This document shows positions 1-10,042 of a DNA stretch of 64,000 nucleotides, piece after piece (the stretch's first letter is position 1; each line of letters begins with the position of its first letter). The position numbers were made by a program, and so were the translations under genes. The notes beneath the pieces were generated by a model. That model ran no database searches. It was given only the letters and a program-made list of their open reading frames with translations, and was not told where the DNA came from. Origin of the DNA: Ruegeria sp. EL01 (GTDB lineage: Bacteria > Pseudomonadota > Alphaproteobacteria > Rhodobacterales > Rhodobacteraceae); contig NZ_OMPS01000033.1 in the NCBI RefSeq assembly GCF_900313035.1, forward strand, positions 62,001 to 126,000. The letters are read 5' to 3'.

Positions 1-795
1 CCTCAGCGTTTTGTGGGTGGCATAATTGTCCATGACGATATGCACGTCGGGGCCTGCGGACACGTGCCGGTCAATCTTTTTGAGAAAGTCCAGAAACTCG
101 GTCGCGCGGTGGCGTTTGTAGCACTTGTCGAAGACGGCACCGGTGGCGATATCCAGCGCGGCGAAAAGCGATGTGGTGCCGTGGCGGATGTAGGTGTAAG
201 TTCGCCGCTCAGCCACGCCGGGTGCCATGGGCAGGAGCGGCTGTTCGCGATCCAGCGCTTGAATCTGGGATTTCTCGTCTATGCACAACACGATAGCCCG
301 GTTCGGCGGCGACAGGTACAACCCGACAATATCCTGCACCTTGTCCACGAACAGCGGATCCGTTGAGAGATTGAAGGTCTCGCTGCGGTGTGGCTGTAGC
401 CCGAATGCGTTCCAAATCCGCCGAATTGTTGTGTGAGACAGCCCCGTCGCGGCAGCCATTGAGCGGATCGACCAGTGGGTCGCGTCCTTTGGCATAGTGT
501 TCAGCGTGCGCTCGATCACCTCGGCCACCTGTTCATCCGACACCGTGCGCGGGCGACCGGAGCGGTATTCGTCGGTGAGGCCTTCGATCCGATCCTGTGC
601 AAAACGCCTGCGCCATTTGCCCACCGTGTGCTCGTGCACGCCAAGCTGTGTAGCCACTTCCTTGCTGGCAGCCCGTCGGCGCACAACAGGATCATCCGAC
701 AAAGACCGTTACGTCTTGTGACACCGAACCTGACCTTCGAGAAAGCGGCGCTCTTCATCGCTCAGCACCACCGCATCCGCCACCCTTCCAACCAT
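1..795 (-). pseudogene. IS630-family transposase, degenerate, cut by the window edge
   Basis: The reverse strand encodes an IS630-type transposase starting at 795 behind a strong AGGAGG ribosome binding site (MVGRVADAVV...). The reading frame hits an in-frame TAA at 709-711 (codon 29). It then continues in the same frame with a helix-turn-helix (KEVATQLGVHEHTVGKW) and two DDE-type acidic blocks (VLCIDEKSQ and VMDNYATHK). Around 672-700 the expected residues (CRMILLCADGLP) appear in another frame, which suggests a small deletion with the frame restored soon after. The 3' end lies beyond base 1. The element was probably mobile once but this copy is likely inactive. It is a different IS630 subgroup from the 1058-bp elements at 13.8 and 42.8 kb. 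Confidence 0.8.
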
Positions 796-877
796 CGCAT
801 CACCTCCTGAACCTCAATTCAGACAATGATACGAATTACAGTTCCGGATGACTAGGTTGCGCGATTAGACAACACCT

Positions 878-1264
878 TCAGAGCCTTGGCAGAGCAGTCT
901 CGTTGGGCGCGTTAGTAAAATAGGCGATACGTTCACTAAGAACGCCAGTGTCGTCAAAACAAATGCAAGCTGTGCCGCGAAACTCGGTGCCAGTGACCTG
1001 CCACCAACACCAGGCGATACCGGGAGAGCCCTCGACAATGGTCACATCACTATAGGTCAAAAAGGGGCTGGGCACTCTGCCACCAGCCATTTCAGCGCCC
1101 GCTGCCATGAAATCTTCGAAAAACTGAACAAAGTCTGATCGCTTGATTCGCCCCGTGTCAGGATCGTCATAAAAGAAATCAGCAGTGGTCGCGGCAAGGC
1201 TTTGTGCCGGATTTCCGGTACGCCAGCCTTCCAGATAGGTATCAAGCCATTCTCTTTGCGTCAT
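878..1264 (-). CDS. NTF2-like/SnoaL-fold protein
   Basis: This 128-residue protein begins MTQREWLDTYLEGW, behind GGAAGCGGG. It has the sequence style of the NTF2-like (SnoaL, nuclear transport factor 2) cone fold: an N-terminal helix with a W-x3-YLEGW pattern, a FYDDPDTG segment that usually lines the pocket, and a C-terminal sheet with CWWQVTGTEF and ACICFDD. Members include small isomerases, dehydratases and accessory folds of oxygenases, so the reaction cannot be assigned. It is divergent from the ABC importer genes starting at 1563 and may belong to the same catabolic locus. An upstream ATG at 1333 would add 23 residues but lacks a good ribosome binding site. Confidence 0.7.
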   Translation of the reverse strand: MTQREWLDTYLEGWRTGNPAQSLAATTADFFYDDPDTGRIKRSDFVQFFEDFMAAGAEMAGGRVPSPFLTYSDVTIVEGSPGIAWCWWQVTGTEFRGTACICFDDTGVLSERIAYFTNAPNETALPRL

Positions 1265-1562
1265 TTTCCCGCTTCCTTTACAGCGTTCAGCTTGTCGATG
1301 GAATTCCCGTGACCCGATGCGAAACACCAGCAAACACTTAAACTGGACAGGTTTGCAACACTACTGATTCAGCCTTTTGTTACGTAATAATCAAGTGATA
1401 TTTTCTGATTTCGCAGGATACAATACGATTTTAACAAGAATATTGTTGCAATATTACTGATCCGGCATAGCATGACTTTGTATTTGGTTAACTGATCTAT
1501 CCCTGTCTTTGATCTGTTTGCCTGGTGAATTGGTGCACGGGATGCCAGCAAGGAGGGGTTTA
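1265..1562. promoter_or_regulatory. Divergent promoter region with palindromes
   Basis: This AT-rich spacer separates the SnoaL-like gene (-) from the ABC permease gene (+). It holds a perfect inverted repeat AATATTG-ttg-CAATATT at 1439-1455 and the palindrome TTACGTAA at 1380-1387. Either could be an operator, for example for the Lrp-type regulator encoded at 4541-5083. That link is inference from position only. Confidence 0.4.
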
Positions 1563-2444
1563 GTGACCGGAACAATTGGCCAGTCCAGCACTCCGGACAA
1601 CATGTCTGGTGCAGCCACATCTTCCACGGCCAAGCCTTTCCGCAATGCGCCGCGGCAGCGGTTTTTTGAGTTCAAGAAAGATATCCCCGCCAGTTGGAGC
1701 ATCATCCTTGGTATCTCTGTCTGGGTACTATTCTTCGGCGTTTGGGAATTTGCGGTCTGGCAGCAATGGGCCAACGAAATACTGCTACCCGGCCCGACCA
1801 AGGTGCTTAGCGCACTTTACACGATGTTCGCCGATAACGGCTTTCTGAACGACGTCTTGATCAGTGTCGGGAGGGTTATGCTGAGTTTCGCACTGGCTTG
1901 CGCTGTCGCAATCCCGCTGGGCATTTTGATGGGGACATTCCGGACGGTCGATGCGTTCTTCAGCCCGTTTGTCTCGGCCTGGCGTTACCTGCCGGCACCT
2001 TCCTTCATCCCTCTTCTTCTGATGTGGTTTGGCGCAGGAGACATGCAAAAACTGTCATTGTTGTTCATCGGGGTGATCTGGTTCTTGATCACGCTGATCG
2101 TGGATCACGTCAAATCCGTGCCCGCCGATCTGATCTGCACATCGGTCACATTGGGCGGGAACCGCTGGCAGGTATTGCGTACCGTTGTGGTGCCTGCATC
2201 AATGCCCAATATCACAGTCGCGATGCGCCAGATGCTGGCGGTAAGCTGGACCTATCTGGTGATCGCCGAAATCACTGCGGCGGACGCCGGGATCGGGGCA
2301 GTGATGATGCGCGCCAAGCGGTTCCTGCACGTCGATGAAATCATGGCAGGAATTCTGGTTATCGGGGTTCTGGGCCTTTTGTTCGATTTCCTGCTGCGGC
2401 AGGTGCATCGCTTTGCATTCCCTTATCTGGAGGGCCGGCACTGA
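1563..2444 (+). CDS. ABC transporter permease, NitT/TauT (SsuC/TauC) type
   Basis: This is the inner-membrane permease of an ABC importer of the nitrate/sulfonate/taurine class, about 293 residues with roughly six hydrophobic segments. A cytoplasmic EAA-type loop is visible near TLGGNRWQVLRTVVVPASMP. I chose the GTG at 1563 because AAGGAGGGG (1549-1557) sits six bases upstream. The open frame reaches back to 1509 without a better start. It is followed by the cognate binding protein (2543) and ATPase (3676) on the same strand, which makes a complete importer. The class carries sulfonates, nitrate, thiamine precursors or small organic nitrogen compounds, and the substrate here is unknown. Confidence 0.88.
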   Translation: MTGTIGQSSTPDNMSGAATSSTAKPFRNAPRQRFFEFKKDIPASWSIILGISVWVLFFGVWEFAVWQQWANEILLPGPTKVLSALYTMFADNGFLNDVLISVGRVMLSFALACAVAIPLGILMGTFRTVDAFFSPFVSAWRYLPAPSFIPLLLMWFGAGDMQKLSLLFIGVIWFLITLIVDHVKSVPADLICTSVTLGGNRWQVLRTVVVPASMPNITVAMRQMLAVSWTYLVIAEITAADAGIGAVMMRAKRFLHVDEIMAGILVIGVLGLLFDFLLRQVHRFAFPYLEGRH

Positions 2445-2542
2445 CCTGAAATTTACCAACCAACGGGCGCTTTCGCAGTTGTCGACATCGGCATGATGCA
2501 AGAAAAATCAGCGCGCCTTTCCAACAGGAGAAGGAGAGATTC

Positions 2543-3589
2543 ATGAATTGGAACAGTCTGCGCTCAATGGGCACAGCCGCGCTGCTTGCCGGTGCCCCGA
2601 TGGTCGCACATGCCGCAGAGGAGGTCAGGATTTCAGGCTTCACCTGGCCCGGATACGGCTTTTGGCACATTGCGATTGAAAAAGGCCTCGCCCCGGATCT
2701 GGACCTTCAGTATCAGACAATTGAAGACCCGTACGAAAGTTTCAACCTGGTCGCGGCTGATCAGATGGATGTCGTCAGTTCAACCGCCGAATTTACCCCT
2801 GTTGGCGTCGAAAGTGGCCTGCCGATTAAACTGGTGGCCTTTGGCAATCTCTCTAACGGTACCGACAAGATCGTCGCGGCCCCGGGCATCACCAGTGCGC
2901 AGGATCTGATCGGCAAAGAGGTCGCGGTTCTGGAAGGTGGGTTGTCACAGATATTTGTCGCCATGTGGCTGGAGGAGAATGGTGTGGCGTACGATTCCGT
3001 CACATATCGCAACATCATCGCCGATGATGCATTTGCAGCGATGATCGGGGGCGGGGTTGCAGCATCGGAATTTTGGGAACCCTATGGCTCCAACACGCTG
3101 AAAGCTCTGGACGGTGCGACCGTGCTGGCCCATTCACAGGAACCCATCTGGCTCAAACAAGGCGTGGTTGCAGATGGCCACTATATGTCCGAGAAATTCG
3201 TCACCGAACGCCGTGATACCGCGCGCAAGACATTGCAGGCCATGTATGACGCGATTTCCTGGTGGCAGGAAAACCCGGCTGAAGGCAATCAGATCATCGC
3301 CGACGGCATGAAGATGAGCGTTGAGGATGTGGAACTGGTGCTTGGCAAGGATGGCAGCCGCATGGATGGGGGTCTTTACGTTTATGACTTCATCGAAGCG
3401 GCGCAGTTCTGCGGATCGGCCCCGGGCAACCCGCCATTCGATCAGGTCAATGGTCAGATCAACGACCATTGGAACCTGGTCAGCGAATGGTGGGTCAAGT
3501 TCAACCTGATCAAATCGGTTCAGGCCCCTGAAACCGGTATTGAATGCGCGCTTCACAAAGAGCTTTACGATGCAGGGTATCGCGGTTGA
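2543..3589 (+). CDS. ABC transporter periplasmic substrate-binding protein, NMT1/SsuA type
   Basis: This 348-residue protein has a signal peptide ending near AHA-AEE (residue 25). The mature protein resembles the NMT1/SsuA/TauA periplasmic binding fold: an early GFTWPGYGFWHIAIEKGL segment typical of the first lobe, then IVAAPGITSAQDLIGKEVAV. The start is set by GGAGAAGGAGAG just before ATG 2543. It would deliver substrate in the periplasm to the permease at 1563 and the ATPase at 3676. An unusually acidic mature sequence and several Trp/Tyr residues could form an aromatic cage for a cationic ligand, but that is speculation. Confidence 0.88.
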   Translation: MNWNSLRSMGTAALLAGAPMVAHAAEEVRISGFTWPGYGFWHIAIEKGLAPDLDLQYQTIEDPYESFNLVAADQMDVVSSTAEFTPVGVESGLPIKLVAFGNLSNGTDKIVAAPGITSAQDLIGKEVAVLEGGLSQIFVAMWLEENGVAYDSVTYRNIIADDAFAAMIGGGVAASEFWEPYGSNTLKALDGATVLAHSQEPIWLKQGVVADGHYMSEKFVTERRDTARKTLQAMYDAISWWQENPAEGNQIIADGMKMSVEDVELVLGKDGSRMDGGLYVYDFIEAAQFCGSAPGNPPFDQVNGQINDHWNLVSEWWVKFNLIKSVQAPETGIECALHKELYDAGYRG

Positions 3590-3608
3590 TCAGCACCAAA
3601 ACTAAGGG

Positions 3609-3630
3609 CGAGGGGTGTCACTGCCCCTCG
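3609..3630 (+). terminator. Hairpin between binding-protein and ATPase genes
   Basis: CGAGGGG (3609-3615) and CCCCTCG (3624-3630) form a 7-bp GC-rich stem with an 8-base loop. No T-run follows, so it is more likely an mRNA-stabilising or attenuating hairpin that favours the binding protein than a full terminator. Confidence 0.5.
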
Positions 3631-3675
3631 TCCGTCATCTGCATGATTCACGCCTGACAGGACATTGGGACCGAT

Positions 3676-4479
3676 ATGCCTCTGGACGACACTATCCTGA
3701 CCGCCAATAACGTTTCTAAAGTCTTTGGTAGCAAGGCCAAGGCCGTTGAAGCCTTGCGTGAGGTGTCCTTTTCTGTTGCGCGCAACGAGTTGTGCATCCT
3801 GCTGGGCCCGTCGGGCTGCGGTAAATCCACACTGTTGAACATCGTGGCCGGTCTGGAAAACCCAACGAGCGGATCCGTGAGTCTGGACGGGGCATTGATC
3901 CACGGCCCCTCTCGGCAGCGCGGCATGGTGTTTCAGGGCTACACCTCATTTCCATGGCTGACCGTGTTTGAAAACGTGGAATATGGCATGAAGCTGAACG
4001 GCGTAGCCAAACCCGAACGCACTGAGCGTGCCGAGCGGTTCATTGATCTGGTCCACCTGACCCGGTTTCGCGACGCCTATCCCAACACCCTGTCCGGCGG
4101 GATGAAGCAGCGCGTTGCCATTGCCCGCACGTTGGCAAATGAGCCGGAAATCCTGTTGATGGATGAACCTTTCGGCGCGTTGGACGCCGAAACCCGGTGG
4201 CACATGCAGGAAATGCTGCTGGAGATCGTGGAAACCACCCATACAACGATCCTTCTGGTCACACATGATATTCAGGAAGCGATCTTTCTGGCAGACAAGA
4301 TCGTATTCCTGTCGGCCAATCCGGGCAGGTTGAAAACCGTGCTGGATCTTGAATTCAAGAAAGGCGCAGACCTCAAAAATAAGGAAGACCTGATCGCCCT
4401 GCCCGGTTATCTGGAATGTGAGCGTGAGATAACCGCTTTGATGCGGGCGGAAGCAGGGAAATCGGACGGAGACGACTGA
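3676..4479 (+). CDS. ABC transporter ATP-binding protein, NitT/TauT (SsuB/TauB) type
   Basis: This 267-residue cytoplasmic ATPase energises the importer encoded just upstream. All catalytic motifs are visible: Walker A GPSGCGKST (residues 44-52), Q-loop MVFQGY, ABC signature LSGGMKQRV from residue 139, Walker B ILLMDEP (D163, E164) and the switch histidine in VTHD (H197). The Q-loop sequence FQGYTSFPWLTV matches the nitrate/sulfonate/taurine class. An 86-base gap containing a hairpin separates it from the binding-protein gene. It closes the operon and is convergent with the Lrp-type gene. Confidence 0.92.
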   Translation: MPLDDTILTANNVSKVFGSKAKAVEALREVSFSVARNELCILLGPSGCGKSTLLNIVAGLENPTSGSVSLDGALIHGPSRQRGMVFQGYTSFPWLTVFENVEYGMKLNGVAKPERTERAERFIDLVHLTRFRDAYPNTLSGGMKQRVAIARTLANEPEILLMDEPFGALDAETRWHMQEMLLEIVETTHTTILLVTHDIQEAIFLADKIVFLSANPGRLKTVLDLEFKKGADLKNKEDLIALPGYLECEREITALMRAEAGKSDGDD

Positions 4480-4540
4480 TCTCGGACATCCATATTCAAC
4501 CGTGAGACGTGGACTCGTCTCGTGTCATGCCAAACCTGTG

Positions 4541-5083
4541 TCAGTCGTCAGCGGAGTCGCTGTATTGTTCCCAGTCCCGCTTGAGCAGGAATTGGTTTTT
4601 AAAGTTTTTCAGACCCAGCATCACCTCGGCATCTGCAATATCTTCGCAGCTGTGGATGTGATCTTCGAGAAAGGTCGCCATCTTGTCCGGTTCATCGCAC
4701 ACGATCTCGATCAGTAAATCGAACCGGCCTGTGACCCACAGGATGTAGACCACGCTGGATACCGAATTCAGCCGATCCGCCACCTCTTTGGGCGTCACCC
4801 CCGGCGCTACTTTGACGCAAACCATCGCATCAGCTTTGTATTCCGACGCACGCGGGTCCGCGATGGCGACAATGCGCAACATCCCGCTGTCTTTCATACC
4901 GTTCACGCGGTTGCGAATGGTCCCTTCCGAAACCTTCAGACGTTGGGCAATTTCCGAGAACGCCATGCGGCCATCCGTTTCCAGCATCCTGACGATTTCG
5001 CTGTTCAGGCGTTCTTCGACCGAATGTGTCCCGCGTTGGTGGGTTTGTTTTTCCCGGCCGTTGCGTCTTGTGCTGGATTCCAT
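4541..5083 (-). CDS. Lrp/AsnC-family transcriptional regulator
   Basis: This 180-residue regulator has an N-terminal basic extension (residues 1-22). A winged helix-turn-helix follows (LETDGRMAFSEIAQRLKVSEGTIRNRV, about residues 35-60), and then a C-terminal RAM-type effector and oligomerisation domain with VTGRFDLLIEI. Lrp-family proteins sense amino acids or related small molecules and usually bind upstream of neighbouring catabolic genes. It lies between the ABC importer and the ferredoxin gene and is divergent from the latter, so it may control one or both. The N-terminal extension is longer than usual. A shorter start at an internal codon cannot be excluded. Confidence 0.88.
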   Translation of the reverse strand: MESSTRRNGREKQTHQRGTHSVEERLNSEIVRMLETDGRMAFSEIAQRLKVSEGTIRNRVNGMKDSGMLRIVAIADPRASEYKADAMVCVKVAPGVTPKEVADRLNSVSSVVYILWVTGRFDLLIEIVCDEPDKMATFLEDHIHSCEDIADAEVMLGLKNFKNQFLLKRDWEQYSDSADD

Positions 5084-5872
<789 letters not shown>

Positions 5873-5896
5873 CCTCTGAGCCGCTTTACCTTGCTC

Positions 5897-5913
5897 CTAC
5901 AGCTCAGCTGTAG
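5897..5913. promoter_or_regulatory. Perfect inverted repeat between ferredoxin and flavoprotein genes
   Basis: CTACAGCT-c-AGCTGTAG is a 17-base perfect palindrome with a single-base centre. It sits 25 bases after the ferredoxin stop and 22 bases before the next start. It may be an operator or a small hairpin. Confidence 0.4.
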
Positions 5914-5934
5914 CCTGTGAAAAAAGAAACACCG

Positions 5935-6804
5935 ATGATTGATACGCATTTCAACCGAAGGTTCGGGTTGCTACACCCGATGGTCCTGGCACCGCTTAAC
6001 CCCGCATCGGACTGGCGCTTGGCCGCCGCAGTAAGTGATGCTGGTGGATTGGGGTTGATCCATGTCGGTGAACTGGACACCAAGGACCTGACAGAGTGTT
6101 ATCTGCGCACCGGTGAAGATGCCGTCGGTTGGGGGATCAATATTCAGCGGCTAGAACGAGAGCCTGAGGTGTTGGATCAGTTGCTTGGATATCGGCCCAG
6201 AGCCATTTTGCTCTATGGTGGAGATCCAAAACCTTTTGTGGACAGGATTCAGACCATTAAAGTGCCCGTGATCTGCGTAGTCGAAACGATTGACATGGCA
6301 CGTAGGGCAATTGCGTCTGGCGTTGAAATTCTGGCGGCCCACGGCAATGGCTGCGCTGGTTCAGGCAGCGGCACGCGAACCACCATGGCTTTGTTGCCTG
6401 AAGTGGCCGATGCTATTTATGCCAGCCATACAGAAACGCTTTTGTTGTGTTCCGGCGGCATTTCGGACGCGCGCAGCGTTGCTGCAGCGCTGATCATGGG
6501 AGCTGATGGGGTGATGATGGGAACCCGGTTCTGGGCCAGTCAGGAAACATCCCTTCCGCAGAATCAGGTCAACGCTTTGCTTTCCCTGACTGGTGACGAC
6601 GTAACCGTTTGTTCCAAAACCGACAACTGCCATGAAGTAGTAAAACGCACATGGCGCGGAATCGGAATGCCAGAGGACAAACAGCCCGTGAGTGAAGGCG
6701 TCGGTACGATCCACAGCGCGCCTTCGATCGACACTATTCTGAACTCACTCACCCACAAAACCTCACGCCTGATGACCCACATTCAGCGCAAAGTTGTCGA
6801 ATAG
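5935..6804 (+). CDS. Nitronate monooxygenase / NPD-family FMN protein
   Basis: This 289-residue TIM-barrel flavoprotein belongs to the nitronate monooxygenase (2-nitropropane dioxygenase) family. Family features are the opening HPMVLAPLNPASDWRLA (the usual PIVLAPM motif), GGLGLIHVG, AAHGNGCAGSGSG around the FMN phosphate and catalytic region, and CSGGISDARSVAAALIMGADGVMMGTRF near the C-terminus. At under 300 residues it is shorter than class I enzymes. I prefer ATG 5935 because alignment of the opening motif fits it. A GTG at 5917 would add six residues. It follows the ferredoxin gene and could oxidise a nitronate or act as a different flavin-dependent oxidoreductase. Confidence 0.82.
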   Translation: MIDTHFNRRFGLLHPMVLAPLNPASDWRLAAAVSDAGGLGLIHVGELDTKDLTECYLRTGEDAVGWGINIQRLEREPEVLDQLLGYRPRAILLYGGDPKPFVDRIQTIKVPVICVVETIDMARRAIASGVEILAAHGNGCAGSGSGTRTTMALLPEVADAIYASHTETLLLCSGGISDARSVAAALIMGADGVMMGTRFWASQETSLPQNQVNALLSLTGDDVTVCSKTDNCHEVVKRTWRGIGMPEDKQPVSEGVGTIHSAPSIDTILNSLTHKTSRLMTHIQRKVVE

Positions 6805-6924
6805 GGGCTGTTCACCCAAAGAACCTCTGATCTGTGAAATGACGTTGGTATCTTCACTTAGATTGGCTGTACCGCAGTTTTATCCATGGCCCTGATCCCA
6901 ATCAGGCAGGGGCACGTTATCTGG

Positions 6925-7938
6925 TCATGTCGCAAGCAGCGAAGCAATATGCGCGTCTAGCTGAGCTGTGAAACCCGCATCGTTGCCGGGATTTGCGGCA
7001 CAATGGCCAAAATCGGAAATGTAAGGCGCAAATTTGGCACCTGGAATAAACGCTGCCTCGAATTCGTTGTCTTCAGGCGGGAAGTACAGGTCTTGCGTGC
7101 AGGGCATCAGGATGGTCCGGGCTCGTATTGAGCCGAGTGCTACTTTGAAATCTCCGTTGAATTCCGGCCCCGCGCTCACATCACCGGCTTGCCAAGTGGC
7201 AAGTTTGCACAGAAGATTGTTGGCGTCCCAGTTTGCGGCATGATCCTCAGCCCAGTCATCCATCAAAGCCACCGGACTGTCATAGCCCAATTGCCGATAC
7301 AAACCTTTCCGATAGAAGGTCTGGGAAAAGGCCCAACCGGCATAGACACGTCCAAAAGCCTTAAGCCCTGCGACAGGTTGCGTGTCGTAGTCCCCACCAT
7401 TCCAGACTGGGTCGGCACACAGCGCGGCCTTGACCCCTTCGAGAAATACATAGTTATGAGGCGAGGTCCGTGCAGACGCGCAGAATGGCAGGATCGCCTG
7501 CACCATGTCCGGATACTGCGCGGCCCATTGATAGGATTGGCAACCTGCCATGGACCAGCCCGCAACAAGCGCGATTTCTTCAATTCCCAAATGATCGTGG
7601 ATCAGCCTGTGCTGTGCCGCGATATTGTCCCACATCTGCACAAACGGAAACTGCGACCCGTCCTGCGGAGCGGGCGTATTCGATGGTGACGAAGACCGCC
7701 CATTGCCAAACAGGTTGGGGCTGATAATGAAATGTTGTGCCGGATCGATTGCCCGACCCGGGCCAAAGAACCCTTCGTTGCGGGAATTCGTTCCAGTGTA
7801 AAAGGTCGGCAGAATGATCACATTATCCCGTGCTGGTGATAAGGTGCCATAAGTTTGGTAGGCAAGTTTGGCGTCTTTCAAAACCTCTCCGGACAAAAGT
7901 GGAAAGTCGCCAAGCTCAAATATCTTGTGGGTCTGCAT
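6925..7938 (-). CDS. Alpha/beta-hydrolase, homoserine O-acetyltransferase (MetX)-like
   Basis: This 337-residue protein has the MetX-type alpha/beta-hydrolase layout. It has an early LAYQTYGTLSPARDNVI segment, an ISPNLFGNGRSSSPSNT oxyanion region, the nucleophile elbow GWSMAG with S129, a late aspartate in QDLYFPPEDN and a histidine in DFGHCAANPG. True MetX proteins read GGSMGG at the elbow, so this is more likely a catabolic hydrolase or acyltransferase of the same superfamily. It is the last gene of the - strand run from the Rieske oxygenase, separated from the BCCT gene by a hairpin. The substrate is unknown. Confidence 0.8.
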   Translation of the reverse strand: MQTHKIFELGDFPLLSGEVLKDAKLAYQTYGTLSPARDNVIILPTFYTGTNSRNEGFFGPGRAIDPAQHFIISPNLFGNGRSSSPSNTPAPQDGSQFPFVQMWDNIAAQHRLIHDHLGIEEIALVAGWSMAGCQSYQWAAQYPDMVQAILPFCASARTSPHNYVFLEGVKAALCADPVWNGGDYDTQPVAGLKAFGRVYAGWAFSQTFYRKGLYRQLGYDSPVALMDDWAEDHAANWDANNLLCKLATWQAGDVSAGPEFNGDFKVALGSIRARTILMPCTQDLYFPPEDNEFEAAFIPGAKFAPYISDFGHCAANPGNDAGFTAQLDAHIASLLAT

Positions 7939-7972
7939 TATACGGCTCCCTGTTTCTAAAAGACCATTCCGA

Positions 7973-8028
7973 GACCGGCCGGTCCGTGATTTCGGCTCGG
8001 GTGTCGAATGGGTCGACCCGAGCCGAAA
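7973..8028 (-). terminator. Hairpin and palindrome downstream of the BCCT gene
   Basis: A 13-bp perfect stem (TTTCGGCTCGGGT at 7990-8002 with its complement at 8016-8028) lies just after the BCCT stop codon on the - strand. A 12-bp palindrome GACCGGCCGGTC follows at 7973-7984. There is no clear T-run, so termination may be partial. The GC-rich palindrome could instead be an operator for the hydrolase gene. Confidence 0.55.
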
Positions 8029-8049
8029 ATAGCCCGGGTCGAAACCTGT

Positions 8050-9702
8050 TTATTCAGCGGCGCTTGGGGCCTCACCTTCGGTTCTTGCCCGCATTCCGTC
8101 GCGGATGACAGCCTTGAACAGGGCGATACCCATCAGGGCCATTACGATCGAGAACGGCAAGGCACCGATGATCATTGCGGTATTGATTGCCCCTAGGCCA
8201 CCGGCCAGCAACAGCGTCCCGATCACCAGCGTCAACGCGGCACCCCAGACAATAATATGCACCTTGGGTTTTTGACGCGCGTCACCACCGGCTGCGATAG
8301 TGTTGATGATCAACACTGCCGAGTCCGCTGAAGTGACAAGATAGGTCAGCAGCAGGAACACGATAACGACCGACATCAGCAACGCCATGGTTGGCGAAAG
8401 CATGAAGTTGATCATCGCGAACAACTGAGATGAAATACCGGCGCCAGTTATTGCATCTTCAGCGCTACCATTCAGCGTCAGATCAATCGCTGTTCCGCCC
8501 ACCACCGTAAACCAAATAAAACACATCAGCGACGGCACGATCATGGCACCCAGTACAAACTCGCGGAAGGTGCGCCCGCGTGAGATACGTGCCAGGAACA
8601 GTCCGACGAAAGGCGCGAAGGCAATCCACCAAGCCCAGTAGAAGATGGTCCAGCCACCTTGCCACCCTGCCAGTTCGCTTGCGACGCTTTCTTTGTTGCC
8701 GTCTGATTGCCACACGGTGACGACCATCGCGGGGAAGCTGATGATATAATCCCAAAGGCCAACGGCCAGACTGCTAATCGCAAACATTGTTGATCCGAAG
8801 ATCAGGAAGAACGCCAGCAAAAAGAAGGACAGTCCCATATTGATGTTGGACAGCCACTTGATGCCTTTGCCAACCCCGGACAGTGCCGACAATGTTGACG
8901 CGAACATGACGATAACAAGCGCCACAATCATGGCCGCATTGGTCGGCGCACCTTCGGCATTCATCATCCAGTCTGCGCCGGTGATATTGAATACACCCGA
9001 GGCGAATTGGGACACGCCGTAGCCCAGCGTAACTGACACACCCAGAATCGTCGCAATGACCGAGACGATATCAATGATGTGACCCAGCGGTCCGGAAAGA
9101 GCTTGTCCGAAGATCGGCGTCAGCCCAGACCGGATCGTCAGCGGCAAGCCGCGCGAATAGCTGAAGAACGCAAGTGCCAGCCCGATCATTGCATAGCAGC
9201 CCCAGGCCGAAAAACCCCAATGCAGGAAAGACCATTTATAGGCCGCCCGTACGTTGTCAGCTGAAGATCCTTGGGTATCACCCATGATCACATCCGGATT
9301 GGTTCCGAAATGATAAAGGGGTTCGGCCGTCGCATAGGTCAGCATCCCGATGCCGATCCCGGCACCGAACATCATCGAAAACCACGAGAAGTTCGAGAAC
9401 TCAGGCTTATCATCAGGAGCACCCAATTTGATCTTGCCGGTCGCGGGCCATAGAGCAAGAACCACGCAGGTCAGAACGTAGAACGCCATGACATACATAT
9501 ACCACGATCCGGTATTGGCATCGATGGCACTGCGAACGCTTTTCAGCGCGTTTCCGGCCTGTTCAGGCCAAATTGCGGCCCAAAGGATCAGTAACCCGAT
9601 CAGGATCTTCGATCCCAAGGCGACCATCCTGTTGAAACCACGATAAAAGCCATCATCCTCCGTGGCGATGGGGAGGTCGGTAATAGGTGGGGTAATGGAC
9701 AT
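8050..9702 (-). CDS. BCCT-family betaine/choline/carnitine-type transporter
   Basis: This 550-residue, twelve-segment inner-membrane carrier belongs to the betaine-choline-carnitine transporter family. The Trp-rich signature in segment 8 is clear (TIFYWAWWIAFAPFVGLFLA), as is GAGIGIGMLTYATAEP in segment 3, a Gly-rich segment of the substrate and sodium path. I place the start at ATG 9702 because AGGAAGG is seven bases upstream. The in-frame ATG at 9708 is too close to it. Family substrates are quaternary amines or related zwitterions (betaines, choline, carnitine, DMSP). It is downstream of the glutamine synthetase gene and a terminator, so it may have its own promoter. Confidence 0.95.
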   Translation of the reverse strand: MSITPPITDLPIATEDDGFYRGFNRMVALGSKILIGLLILWAAIWPEQAGNALKSVRSAIDANTGSWYMYVMAFYVLTCVVLALWPATGKIKLGAPDDKPEFSNFSWFSMMFGAGIGIGMLTYATAEPLYHFGTNPDVIMGDTQGSSADNVRAAYKWSFLHWGFSAWGCYAMIGLALAFFSYSRGLPLTIRSGLTPIFGQALSGPLGHIIDIVSVIATILGVSVTLGYGVSQFASGVFNITGADWMMNAEGAPTNAAMIVALVIVMFASTLSALSGVGKGIKWLSNINMGLSFFLLAFFLIFGSTMFAISSLAVGLWDYIISFPAMVVTVWQSDGNKESVASELAGWQGGWTIFYWAWWIAFAPFVGLFLARISRGRTFREFVLGAMIVPSLMCFIWFTVVGGTAIDLTLNGSAEDAITGAGISSQLFAMINFMLSPTMALLMSVVIVFLLLTYLVTSADSAVLIINTIAAGGDARQKPKVHIIVWGAALTLVIGTLLLAGGLGAINTAMIIGALPFSIVMALMGIALFKAVIRDGMRARTEGEAPSAAE

Positions 9703-10042
9703 TTTCATTCCTTCCTGTCGGGGAATTTCCCTTTGTTAGTTGGATCTGTTCGGAAAACGTTTCACGGCTCCTGTCCAAGAGGCCCGCATGGGGATCGAAA
9801 CGCGTATGCGATCGGTTTGTTGCGCTTTGCAAATGATCCGGCAAAGCTTGGTCCGGCCAGTCTCTGAGCGCCAAAGCGGCAATCAGATAGTAAAGTTCAC
9901 CAAAACACAGATGAGCGGATTCACCCATGGATGGGCACCTGAATCGGTGCAGAAAAAAATACCAAATTGTTCCAAGGGGGCCGTGGCCCCCCTTGGAATC
10001 TGGCTATTTCCGCAGTTGCAGAAAACACGTCAGGTACTGACC
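9703..10042. other. Intergenic region between BCCT and glutamine synthetase genes
   Basis: This 340-base spacer has no credible gene. It contains the terminator of the synthetase gene (9970-9998) and should hold the promoter of the BCCT gene. Longer open frames here are extensions or antisense shadows. Confidence 0.5.
9970..9998 (-). terminator. Rho-independent terminator of the glutamine synthetase gene
   Basis: A strong GC-rich hairpin (arms of about 12 bases around a short GGCC-rich loop) lies 45 bases after the synthetase stop codon on the - strand. A run of seven T residues follows a dozen bases downstream. Confidence 0.75.

Noticed and set aside
13..810. Several + strand open frames at the left edge
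   Set aside because: All are antisense to the IS630 transposase, whose motifs are clear on the - strand.
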